From the NCBI GenBank assembly GCA_030152105.1, contig JASLIH010000004.1, forward strand, positions 1-14,547: a stretch of DNA of 14,547 nt, read 5' to 3'. Of the stretch, positions 1 to 6,299 are shown one piece after another; the first letter of the stretch is position 1; every line of letters begins with the position of its first letter. The notes beneath the pieces are model-generated. The model had not been told where the DNA came from and ran no database searches. It worked only from the letters and a program-made list of their open reading frames with translations. This DNA comes from Actinomycetes bacterium (GTDB taxonomy: Bacteria > Actinomycetota > CALGFH01). The position numbers and the translations under genes are program-made.

Positions 1-1
1 C

Positions 2-334
2 AACATGGCCCTCAAGGAGGCGGCGGCCACCGCCGAGATCACCCTCCTGGAGCCCGTGCTCGAGCTGGAGGTGCTGGTGCCCGACGAGTTCGTCGGCGAC
101 ATCCTCGGCGACCTGTCGTCGCGGCGCGGCCGGGTGGTCGGCACCGACCCCGTCGGCACCGGCAAGACGCTGGTCCGGGCGACCACCCCCGAGGCCGAGG
201 TGGTCCGCTACGCCATCGACCTGCGCTCGATGACCAGGGGCAAGGGCTCGTTCGCGCGGCGCTTCTCCCACTACGAGGAGCTGCCCTCGCACATGGCGGC
301 CAAGGTGATCGAAGAGGTCAACGCCCGCAAGTGA
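2..334 (+). CDS. Elongation factor G family protein, C-terminal part (5' end outside window)
   Basis: This is the 3' end of a gene that begins upstream of the window; the frame is open from base 2 to the TGA at 332-334. The roughly 110 visible residues match the end of domain IV and domain V of EF-G-type translational GTPases: LKEAA, LLEPVLELEVLVPDEFVGD, a GDLSSRRGRV stretch, then YAIDLRSMTRGKGSF and FSHYEELP. In EF-G this part contacts the ribosome during translocation or recycling. Neither rpsG nor tuf follows, so it may be an EF-G paralogue (EF-G2-like) and not the str-operon fusA; that cannot be decided because the GTPase domain is missing. The stop codon overlaps the GTG start of the sulfotransferase (GTGA, 331-334), indicating translational coupling. 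Confidence 0.88.
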   Translation, partial: NMALKEAAATAEITLLEPVLELEVLVPDEFVGDILGDLSSRRGRVVGTDPVGTGKTLVRATTPEAEVVRYAIDLRSMTRGKGSFARRFSHYEELPSHMAAKVIEEVNARK

Positions 335-1305
335 GCGCCCACGGGGGGGCTCCGCTGCTGGTCACGGGCATGCCCAGGACGGCGACGAGCTGGGTCGGCA
401 AGATGCTGGAGGCGAGCGGCGCGCTGGTGTACGTCAACGAGCCGCTCAACCCCCAGCACCCGCCCGGCCGTTCGCCGGGGGTGCTGCGGGCCGACGTCAC
501 CCATGCCTTCCAGTACATCAGCGAGCACAACGAGCGGGTCTGGCTGCCGGCCTTCCGGGACACGGTGCGGCTGCGGTTCCACCCGCTGGCCGAGGTGCGC
601 CGCAACCACGGCCCCTACGACCTGCTGCGGGCGCTCAAGTACACGGCCGGGTTCGGGCTGGGGCGGCTGCGCGGGCGCCGGGCCCTGCTCGACGACCCCT
701 ATGCGGTGTTCGCGGCCCCGTGGCTGGCCCGGCGGGTCGGCTGCCAGGTGGTGGTCACGGTCCGCGACCCGGTGGCCACGGTGTCCAGCTGGCGCCGGCT
801 CGGCTGGACCCCGCGGCTGGCCGAGCTGCTGGCCCAGCCGGCCCTGGTCCGGGACCGCCTGGCCCGGTTCGTGCCCGACCTGGAGGCCGCCCTGGACGGC
901 GACGGCGGGGTCGGGCCGGCCAGCCTGCTCTGGCGGGTGATCTACGGGACGGTGGCCGGCTACCGCCACGAGCTCCCCGGCCTGGAGGTGGTCCGCCACG
1001 AGGACCTGTCGGCCGACCCGGTGCCGGCGTTCCGGTCTCTCTACGGCCGGCTCGGCCTGCCCTTCGGGCCCGGCGCCGAGCGGGCCATCCTGGCCGCGAC
1101 CTCGGCCGGGTCGGGCGGCGGCGCGATGCGCTGGTCGGTGTCGGGCGGCGGGGTGTCCAAGACGGCCGCCCGCCGCCTGGACAGCCGGGCCAACCTCGGT
1201 GTGTGGCGCGATCGCCTCACCGACGAGGAGGTGGCCCGCATCCGCGCCCTGACCGCCGACGTCGCCGGCCTGTTCGGTTACACCTCGGGGAACGGCAGCC
1301 GGTAG
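331..1305 (+). CDS. PAPS-dependent sulfotransferase family protein
   Basis: A 324-residue cytoplasmic protein of usual sulfotransferase length. The 5'-phosphosulfate-binding loop is at residues 13-24 (GMPRTATSWVGK), and the 3'-phosphate-binding segment is at 141-154 (VVTVRDPVATVSSW, with Arg145 and Ser152/153). The C-terminus ends in a W-x-DRLT-EE segment and a final LFGY, common in bacterial members. It would transfer sulfate from PAPS to a hydroxyl or amine of an unknown acceptor, leaving pAp. The GTG start at 331 is set by the 4-nt overlap with the EF-G-like stop; no separate Shine-Dalgarno is evident beyond the upstream coding sequence. Its 3' end overlaps the convergent phosphatase gene by 28 bp. 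PAPS could come from sat-cysC at 6300-8041. Family membership is firm; the substrate is not readable. Confidence 0.85.
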   Translation: MSAHGGAPLLVTGMPRTATSWVGKMLEASGALVYVNEPLNPQHPPGRSPGVLRADVTHAFQYISEHNERVWLPAFRDTVRLRFHPLAEVRRNHGPYDLLRALKYTAGFGLGRLRGRRALLDDPYAVFAAPWLARRVGCQVVVTVRDPVATVSSWRRLGWTPRLAELLAQPALVRDRLARFVPDLEAALDGDGGVGPASLLWRVIYGTVAGYRHELPGLEVVRHEDLSADPVPAFRSLYGRLGLPFGPGAERAILAATSAGSGGGAMRWSVSGGGVSKTAARRLDSRANLGVWRDRLTDEEVARIRALTADVAGLFGYTSGNGSR

Positions 1306-3680
1306 GGCCAGCCGGGGAACTGCTCGCCGCCGTCCCAGGGCCAGCACTCGATCACGAACTGGCGGCCCGCCTTGTCCACCCGGACCAGGCCGTAGCCCTC
1401 GCGCTTGCGGCCGCGGTCGCCCAGCCCGGCGTTGCGGCCCTTGCGGGCGGCCCGGAACGCCGCCTTGGTCAGCCGGGGGTTGGCCACGGCCAGGACCCGC
1501 ATGCGGTTGCCGTAGGCGTCGGTGAAGTCGCCGGTGTTGGGGGTGGCCCCGGGGTTGGGCAGGCCGCCGGCCGGCTCGAACCAGCGCTGCCAGGCGGTGC
1601 CGGCGGCCGGGGCGACGAACTGGACGGGGCCGTCGTCGAAGCGGTCCAGGCCATGGCGGACCAGGCTGGGCAGGTGCTGGTCGCCCGACAGCAGCAGCGC
1701 CCCGGCCCGCTTGACCAGCTCGAGGGCGGTGCGGCGGGCGGCCACGGCGGCGTCGGCGTCCGAGTCGAACTGGGGCCGGCCCCGTTCGTCGGTCTGCAGG
1801 CACCCCCAGAGGGTCTGGGAGAAGCAGATCTTGGGCCGGCCCGGGTCGGCGGCCGCCCACTCGGCCAGGAACCGCTCCTGGCGGTCGCCGAGGATGGTCA
1901 GGTCGTAGCGCCGGCCGGCCGGGTCGCGGTTGTCCTTGTCGCCGTTCTTGAACTTGCGGTCCTCGACCAGGGCGAACCCGACCCCGCCGTAGCGGAAGGC
2001 GCCGTAGTAGACCCCGATGCCCTGGGCCACCGGGGCCGGGTCGTAGGGGTCGGGGTTGTGGCTGGTCTGGACCCGCTGCACCAGGTTGACCCAGGCGGCC
2101 GGGTGGATGTAGCCGCCCTGGCGGTAGTCGCCGCCAGGGGCGGGCGCGCCGGCGTTGCCCCACAGGTTGGGGTGGTAGACGTCGTGGTCGTCGACCAGCA
2201 CCACCGTCGGGACCGAGCGGGTCAGGTCGCGGAACGCCCACAGCCACAGGTACCAGCGGTACAGCACGTCGAGGGTCGGCTCGGGGCCCTGCTCCCTGGT
2301 CGTGGGCCGGTGCTCGTAGTACTGGTCGCCCACGGCGGCCAGCAGCTGCGGCTTGCGCCGGCCCAGGTCGGCGACCAGCTCGGCGTAGGGGAAGTACAGG
2401 TTGCGCCCGGTGTACAGCCCCAGCGGGACCGACCCGGCCAGGTGGTCGTGCACGTCGCTGCCCACGTTCAGCGGCCGGTAGCTGTGGATGGTGCAGTCGA
2501 GCAGCCCGACCCGCAGCTCGTCGTCGCCCGCCGGGTCGGCGGCCACCGTGCCCTCGTAGGCCTGCTCCTCGGCGGTCCCGGTCCCCCACACGACCCGGTA
2601 GCCGCGCTCGGCGGCGCCGTCCCAGTCGGTCACCCGGAAGGCGGCCGCGAACCCGGGCCCGACCGGGGCCGCGGCCTTGTCCTCCCAGCCGCCGCCGGGG
2701 TGGCGCAGCTGGAGCCGGACCTCGCCCGGGTCGCCGTCGCCCACGGGCAGGAGCTGGGCGGTCAGCTTCAGCACGGGGCCGTTGAGGGTGTAGAGGGTGC
2801 CGAGGACCGGGCCCTCGGCCCGCTCCGGCCGCCTGGCCACCTTGGCCCCGGCGGTGCCGAGGCCGGCGAACCAGTGGCGGGCCCCGCCCTTGGGGTCGGC
2901 CGAGGACGAGACCAGCATGATCCCGCCGCGCAGGGCGGCCCCGTCCACCCCGTCGAGGCGGGCCGCGGCCAGCGGCCGCCCTTGGCGGTCGCTCGCCTGG
3001 AGGCGGAGCCGGTAGCGGCCCTGGCCGCGCGGGGTGAGCTCCAGGACCAGCTCCACGTCCTCGTCGAGGGCCCGGGGCCGGGGCTGGCCGGCGTGGACCG
3101 TGCCCGGGAGGGGGGTGTAGGCGAACTGGCGGGCTTCGTCGGTGTGGTCGCGGAAGCCGACGCTGCCGTCGGCCTCGTAGGTGCAGAGGATGCCGCCGCC
3201 CTGGCCGGAGGCGCCCTGGACGAGGGCGGCGGCCCGGTGGTCGAGCCGGCCGCCGCCGGCCCCGACCAGGAACCCCGAGAACCCGTCGCCGGTGGCCAGG
3301 GTGCCGGTGCGGACCCCGATGCGGCCCGGCTGGTCGCCGGCGACCAGCTCCCTGGTCAGGACGGCGACGGTGCGGGTGCGCATCGGGCCGCTGGTGGTGA
3401 CGCACTCCAGCCGGCCCTGGTGCAGCCGCCAGTCCTGGAGCCGGTTGGCCCAGTAGGGCGGGCCCAGCCAGGTCCGGGTGCGGTCGGTGGGGAGCCGGTC
3501 GACGGCGGCCAGCCCAGCCGGCGGCGGCACCGGCTCGGGGGCGGGTCCGGCCGGGGTCGCCGTCCCGCCGTCCCGCCGCCAGGGCCAGAAGCGCCAGGCG
3601 AGCACCCCGCCGACCACCGCCCCGGCGCCGGCCTTGAGAAAGTTGCGACGGTGGAGCTGGCCGGCACCCACGGACGTCAA
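1278..3680 (-). CDS. Tat-exported PhoD-like metallophosphatase with N-terminal beta-sandwich region
   Basis: An 800-residue exported phosphoesterase. Residues 10-16 (HRRNFLK) form a twin-arginine motif followed by a hydrophobic stretch, so export by Tat is likely. Residues about 60-280 look like a lectin/laminin-G-type beta-sandwich, and about 290-380 like an Ig-type domain; both are judged only from strand-like patterning. The catalytic part (about 385-780) carries PhoD/metallophosphatase motifs: GDQYY at 451-455, DDHD at 497-500 followed by NLWGNAG, LGDRQ at 598-602, and SGDQH at 665-669. These would bind metal ions and hydrolyse phosphate esters outside the membrane. It is longer than typical PhoD (about 500-560 residues) because of the N-terminal domains. 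The TTG start at 3680 lies only 3 nt after a GGAGG; a GTG at 3671 is an alternative. It is the last gene of the kinase-regulator operon, 30 nt after the regulator. Confidence 0.85.
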   Translation of the reverse strand: MTSVGAGQLHRRNFLKAGAGAVVGGVLAWRFWPWRRDGGTATPAGPAPEPVPPPAGLAAVDRLPTDRTRTWLGPPYWANRLQDWRLHQGRLECVTTSGPMRTRTVAVLTRELVAGDQPGRIGVRTGTLATGDGFSGFLVGAGGGRLDHRAAALVQGASGQGGGILCTYEADGSVGFRDHTDEARQFAYTPLPGTVHAGQPRPRALDEDVELVLELTPRGQGRYRLRLQASDRQGRPLAAARLDGVDGAALRGGIMLVSSSADPKGGARHWFAGLGTAGAKVARRPERAEGPVLGTLYTLNGPVLKLTAQLLPVGDGDPGEVRLQLRHPGGGWEDKAAAPVGPGFAAAFRVTDWDGAAERGYRVVWGTGTAEEQAYEGTVAADPAGDDELRVGLLDCTIHSYRPLNVGSDVHDHLAGSVPLGLYTGRNLYFPYAELVADLGRRKPQLLAAVGDQYYEHRPTTREQGPEPTLDVLYRWYLWLWAFRDLTRSVPTVVLVDDHDVYHPNLWGNAGAPAPGGDYRQGGYIHPAAWVNLVQRVQTSHNPDPYDPAPVAQGIGVYYGAFRYGGVGFALVEDRKFKNGDKDNRDPAGRRYDLTILGDRQERFLAEWAAADPGRPKICFSQTLWGCLQTDERGRPQFDSDADAAVAARRTALELVKRAGALLLSGDQHLPSLVRHGLDRFDDGPVQFVAPAAGTAWQRWFEPAGGLPNPGATPNTGDFTDAYGNRMRVLAVANPRLTKAAFRAARKGRNAGLGDRGRKREGYGLVRVDKAGRQFVIECWPWDGGEQFPGWPYRLPFPEV

Positions 3681-3710
3681 CGACCTCCAGGCTGTAGGCG
3701 GGGTTCGCGC

Positions 3711-4589
3711 CTAGGCCGGATAGTCCTCGATGTGGACCAGGCCCTGGCGCACGGCCAGTGCGGCCGCCTCCAGCTTGGAGTGTACGCCCAGCTTGACCAG
3801 CACGTTCTGGACATGGGTGCGGACGGTGTTGAGCGACAGGTAGCAGGCCTCGGCGATGCGGCGGTTGGAGTAGCCACGGGCCAGCAGGTCGAGGATCTGG
3901 CGCTCGCGCACCGACAGGCTGCGCAGCAGCAGCTCGGCGTGCAGGTCCTGCTCGGCCTGGAGGTCCCGCTCGGCCTGGGGGTCCCGCTCGGGCCACCCGG
4001 ACCGCTCGGGCCACCCGGACCGCTCGGGCCACCCGGGCCGCTCGGGGCTGTGGACAGCGCCGAGCCCCCCACCCGCGTCTCGGTTACCCTCCCGTTCGGG
4101 GGCCCCGGCACGGCGGGGCGGGGGTGAGGCCTGGCGGGATTGGGGTGAGGCCTGGCGGACTGAGGGTGACGCCTGGCGGGCTGGATGGGGGGCCGGGGGG
4201 GCGGCCGCGACGACCCGGAAGCCGGCGGCGACGGCACGGATGGCCTCGGCCAGTTCGTGGCCCGTGGCGGCCCGGCTCATGCCGGCGGGGCCGTCGGGGT
4301 CGGGGTCGCCGGAGGGGCCGGGGCGGGCATCCTCGGCCAGGAGCAGCACCCGGGTCCCCGGCTCGGCCTGGCCGACCAGGCGGACCAGCTCGGTGACGGC
4401 CGGCCCGGGCATCTCGGTGTCGACCACCAGCACGTCGGGATGGTGGGTCGAGACCGCCTGGAGGGTCGAGGCGCCGTCGCCGGCCAGGGCGACGATCTCC
4501 AGGTCGTCCTCGGCCGACAGGACCATGCCGAGGCCCTCGACGAAGGCGTCGTGGTCGTCGGCCAGCACGACCCGGACCGATTGTCGCAT
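3711..4589 (-). CDS. NarL/LuxR-type response regulator with repeat-rich linker
   Basis: A 292-residue DNA-binding response regulator, longer than the usual 210-225 residues. The receiver domain (about 5-125) has the acidic pair D11-D12 and the phosphoacceptor D57 (VVDTEMPG). The conserved lysine expected near 104 is absent (the region reads GMSRAATG), and a proline/glycine/aspartate insert sits at 90-103. The LuxR HTH domain is at about 224-285 (LSVRERQILDLLARGYSN, then LNTVRTHVQNVLVKLG). Between them is a low-complexity linker with three RQASPxx heptads (138-158) and six hexapeptides (184-219). The ATG at 4589 has a GGGGGAAG ribosome site 5 nt upstream. It lies 27 nt after the histidine kinase gene, its likely partner, and 30 nt before the phosphatase gene. 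Its HTH domain closely resembles that of the regulator at 5597-6262. Confidence 0.88.
   Translation of the reverse strand: MRQSVRVVLADDHDAFVEGLGMVLSAEDDLEIVALAGDGASTLQAVSTHHPDVLVVDTEMPGPAVTELVRLVGQAEPGTRVLLLAEDARPGPSGDPDPDGPAGMSRAATGHELAEAIRAVAAGFRVVAAAPPAPHPARQASPSVRQASPQSRQASPPPRRAGAPEREGNRDAGGGLGAVHSPERPGWPERSGWPERSGWPERDPQAERDLQAEQDLHAELLLRSLSVRERQILDLLARGYSNRRIAEACYLSLNTVRTHVQNVLVKLGVHSKLEAAALAVRQGLVHIEDYPA
3933..4040 (-). repeat. Six tandem 18-bp repeats encoding hexapeptides in the regulator linker
   Basis: Six consecutive 18-bp units run 3933-4040. The three at 3987-4040 are nearly identical (ctcgggccacccggaccg on the plus strand, with one change in the last), and the three at 3933-3986 are diverged copies. 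On the coding strand they give RPGWPE, RSGWPE, RSGWPE, RDPQAE, RDLQAE and QDLHAE. The last runs straight into the first helix of the HTH domain. The unit is a multiple of three, so copy-number change keeps the frame. Confidence 0.9.
4116..4178 (-). repeat. Three tandem 21-bp repeats encoding RQASPxx heptads
   Basis: Three 21-bp units, each containing ggtga(g/c)gcctggcgg on the plus strand, encode RQASPSV, RQASPQS and RQASPPP in the regulator linker. At DNA level the same array can be phased as 4121-4183. It is independent in sequence and unit length from the 18-bp array about 80 bp away in the same gene. Confidence 0.88.
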
Positions 4590-4616
4590 TGCCGCTTCCC
4601 CCCCGAGAGCCGCCGA

Positions 4617-5294
4617 TCAGGTGCTGACGGCGATGTCCAGTGGATCTGGCTCGGCGTCGGGCCGCAGAGGCAGGCACAGCCCGACCAGGGTGCCGCCGCC
4701 CTCCCGTGGCGCCACCCAGGAGCGGCCTCCGGCCTCGTCCAGGAACCGGCGGACCACGAACAGCCCGATGCCGTGGCCGCTGGGGACCTCGCCCCCGTCG
4801 CCGCGGTCGGCCACCACCACCTCGACCTGGCCGGTCGCCGGGTCGGCCCGGACGTCGACCTCGACCCCGTCGGGCCCGCCGTGGGCGGCCGCGTTGTCGA
4901 TCAGGTTCTCGATCGCCTGGCGGAGCATGGTCGGGCTGGCCTCGACCTCGGCCTGGACGCCGGCCTGGACCCGCACGGTCGCCCCCCGGGCCACGGCGAC
5001 GGTCCTGGCCGCCGCCTGCACCGTCACGGCCACGTCGGGCGGGGCTGTCGCGGGCTCGGAGCCGGCCTCGGCCCGGCGGTCGCCGAGCACCTCGACGGCC
5101 AGCTCGTCCAGGTCGGCCACCTCGGCCAGGAGCAGGTCGAGCATGGGCATGAGGTCGAGGCCCTGCTCGCGGAGCATGGCGATCGCCTCGCCGGCGACGC
5201 GGACCGCCGCCATCCGCCGGCGCAACTCGTGCGCGAGCATGGCAACGTCATCCGGCGTAGCCTGCGCGCATCCCGGCCGACACGCTGAAGCCAC
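4617..5294 (-). CDS. Small soluble sensor histidine kinase
   Basis: About 225 residues from the GTG at 5294, with only the kinase core and no membrane segment or input domain. The H-box is MLAHELRRRMAAV with His22; the usual proline after HELR is missing. The HATPase domain has the N-box QAIENLIDNAAAHGG (Asn134), the G1 box DRGDG (163-167), a GHGIGL lid glycine motif (173-178) and a final GGGTLVGLCLPL. It should autophosphorylate and pass phosphate to a regulator, most simply the one encoded 27 nt downstream. The frame stays open to a TTG at 5405, but codon composition upstream of 5294 looks non-coding, and AGGGGG sits 9 nt before the GTG. An ATG at 5240 is a second alternative. What it senses is not visible; it may need a partner protein. 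Confidence 0.8.
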   Translation of the reverse strand: MASACRPGCAQATPDDVAMLAHELRRRMAAVRVAGEAIAMLREQGLDLMPMLDLLLAEVADLDELAVEVLGDRRAEAGSEPATAPPDVAVTVQAAARTVAVARGATVRVQAGVQAEVEASPTMLRQAIENLIDNAAAHGGPDGVEVDVRADPATGQVEVVVADRGDGGEVPSGHGIGLFVVRRFLDEAGGRSWVAPREGGGTLVGLCLPLRPDAEPDPLDIAVST

Positions 5295-5296
5295 TG

Positions 5297-5319
5297 AAGT
5301 AGTCCCCCTATCGCTACTT
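5297..5319 (-). promoter_or_regulatory. Dyad AAGTAG-N11-CTACTT with the kinase ribosome site in its loop
   Basis: A perfect 6-bp inverted repeat with an 11-nt spacer sits 2 nt upstream of the proposed GTG start of the histidine kinase. In the minus-strand transcript the loop holds the AGGGGG Shine-Dalgarno sequence. It could be an RNA hairpin presenting or controlling the ribosome site, or a DNA operator for a dimeric regulator. A chance 6-bp dyad is also possible. Confidence 0.4.
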
Positions 5320-5491
5320 GTGGGCCTCAACGTACTGCTCGGGGGGACACGGTGCCCATCTGAAGAAGTGACTAGTGATGGTACGGCTGCATGAAAATCC
5401 CCCAAATCGTGGAGCGTTGGGCCGCGAATTCCCCGCGAGTACGCCGATACGCCGCGAACGGGCCTCCAGCTATCGGCAACTGGCGTCGACT

Positions 5492-5504
5492 GTCGTACTA
5501 CGAC
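5492..5504. promoter_or_regulatory. 13-bp palindrome GTCGTACTACGAC, candidate operator
   Basis: A perfect inverted repeat (GTCGTA-C-TACGAC) lies 92 bp upstream of the second regulator, in the divergent control region. Short palindromes of this kind are common binding sites of dimeric HTH proteins such as LuxR/NarL-type regulators. No second copy was noticed in the window, so the assignment is a candidate only. Confidence 0.35.
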
Positions 5505-5596
5505 TTACGGCGGCTGAGGTAGGGCCGTGGCGTGCCGATCGGCCAGAGTAGGCAGCCGGAAGGCTCGCGAGAGCTCGCTCGGAAGACAGGACGGTC

Positions 5597-6262
5597 ATGG
5601 CAAGAGTGCTGCTGGCGGATTCGCAGCCGCTGTTCAACGAGGCGCTGGAGGCGTTGTTCTCACGGGACGACGCCCACCACGTGGTCGGCCGCTGCTCGTC
5701 GGCCGACGACGCCTTCGCCCATGTCTCCAGCCTCCGCCCCGATCTGGTGCTGGTGGACGCCGCCCTGGGCCTCGAAGGCTCGCCCAACCTGGTCATCCGG
5801 ATGCTCGAGGCCTGCCCCGAGACGCGGGTGATCGTGCTCGGCGACGACCACGACGCCGAGCTGCTGCTGGCCGCGATCCGCGCCGGCGCCGCCGGGGTCG
5901 TCGGCAAGACCTACGGCGCCAGCACGGTGCTGCGGGTCGCCGGGGCGGTCATGCAGGGCGAGGGGGCGGTGCCCCGGGGCATGCTCCTGGAGCTGGCCCG
6001 CCGCATGGTCTCGCGGGACCGGGCGCCCGACTCGCCGCTGTCGCGCCTCTCCCCCCGCGAGCGCCAGGTGCTCGCCCTGCTCAGCCGGGGCTGGGACAAC
6101 GCCCGGATCGGGCGGGATCTGTTCATCAGCCAACATACGGTCCGGACGCACATCCAGAACATCCTCGAGAAGCTCGGCATGCACTCCAAGCTCGAGGCCG
6201 CCACCTTCGCCATGCAGCGCTCGATGGAGCTCGAGCTGACCCCCGGCGGTCCGGGTCACTGA
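5597..6262 (+). CDS. NarL/LuxR-type response regulator upstream of sulfate-activation genes
   Basis: A 221-residue regulator of standard length. The receiver domain (1-120) has phosphoacceptor Asp54 (LVLVDAALG) and the conserved Lys104 (VVGKTYG). The N-terminal acidic cluster is reduced to D8 (LLADSQ), where two acids are usual, and the conserved Thr/Ser after strand 4 is Gly82. The LuxR HTH domain is at 148-205 (LSPRERQVLALLSRGWDN, then TVRTHIQNILEKLGMHSKLEAA), very like that of the regulator at 3711-4589. Start ATG 5597 is preceded by a modest GGA-rich site. It is divergent from the histidine kinase operon, 37 nt ahead of sat and co-directional with it, so it could respond to that kinase and control the sulfation genes. 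Both links are inferred from position. Confidence 0.87.
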   Translation: MARVLLADSQPLFNEALEALFSRDDAHHVVGRCSSADDAFAHVSSLRPDLVLVDAALGLEGSPNLVIRMLEACPETRVIVLGDDHDAELLLAAIRAGAAGVVGKTYGASTVLRVAGAVMQGEGAVPRGMLLELARRMVSRDRAPDSPLSRLSPRERQVLALLSRGWDNARIGRDLFISQHTVRTHIQNILEKLGMHSKLEAATFAMQRSMELELTPGGPGH

Positions 6263-6285
6263 CCGGTAGCGACGAGACGAACCAG

Positions 6286-6291
6286 AAGGAG
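6286..6291 (+). promoter_or_regulatory. Ribosome binding site AAGGAG fixing the GTG start of sat
   Basis: AAGGAG lies 8 nt before the GTG at 6300, near-ideal spacing, and supports this start. It falls in the short spacer after the regulator gene. Confidence 0.8.
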
Positions 6292-6299
6292 CAGCAACT

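Larger units (their letters stand above)
5295..5596. promoter_or_regulatory. Divergent control region between kinase operon and regulator/sulfation genes
   Basis: About 300 bp of visibly lower GC, with no convincing gene, separating the minus-strand kinase operon from the plus-strand regulator. It must hold promoters for both directions. A weak minus-strand -10-like TACCAT is near 5380, but no good -35 accompanies it, and I see no clear sigma-70-type promoter for the plus strand. Two dyads in and at the edge of the region are listed separately. A GCGAG-AG-CTCGC inverted repeat also lies at 5567-5578, just ahead of the regulator start. CCGCGAA occurs twice, near 5422 and 5452. Confidence 0.6.

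Noticed and set aside
271..4032. A continuous open frame of more than 1200 codons on the minus strand across the sulfotransferase and phosphatase region
   Set aside because: The translation is almost only Gly, Arg, Pro and Ala with no domain, and it overlaps genes with complete motifs. It is an artefact of very high GC, where stop codons are rare in off frames.
720..4127. A long plus-strand open frame ending in collagen-like Pro-Gly-Pro-Leu repeats
   Set aside because: It lies antisense to the phosphatase and regulator genes. The collagen-like end is simply the reverse reading of the 18-bp repeat array in the regulator linker.
5295..5405. N-terminal extension of the histidine kinase up to a TTG at 5405
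   Set aside because: The extra 37 residues have low-GC, non-coding-like composition and no domain. A good Shine-Dalgarno precedes the GTG at 5294, so the extension is more likely leader DNA.
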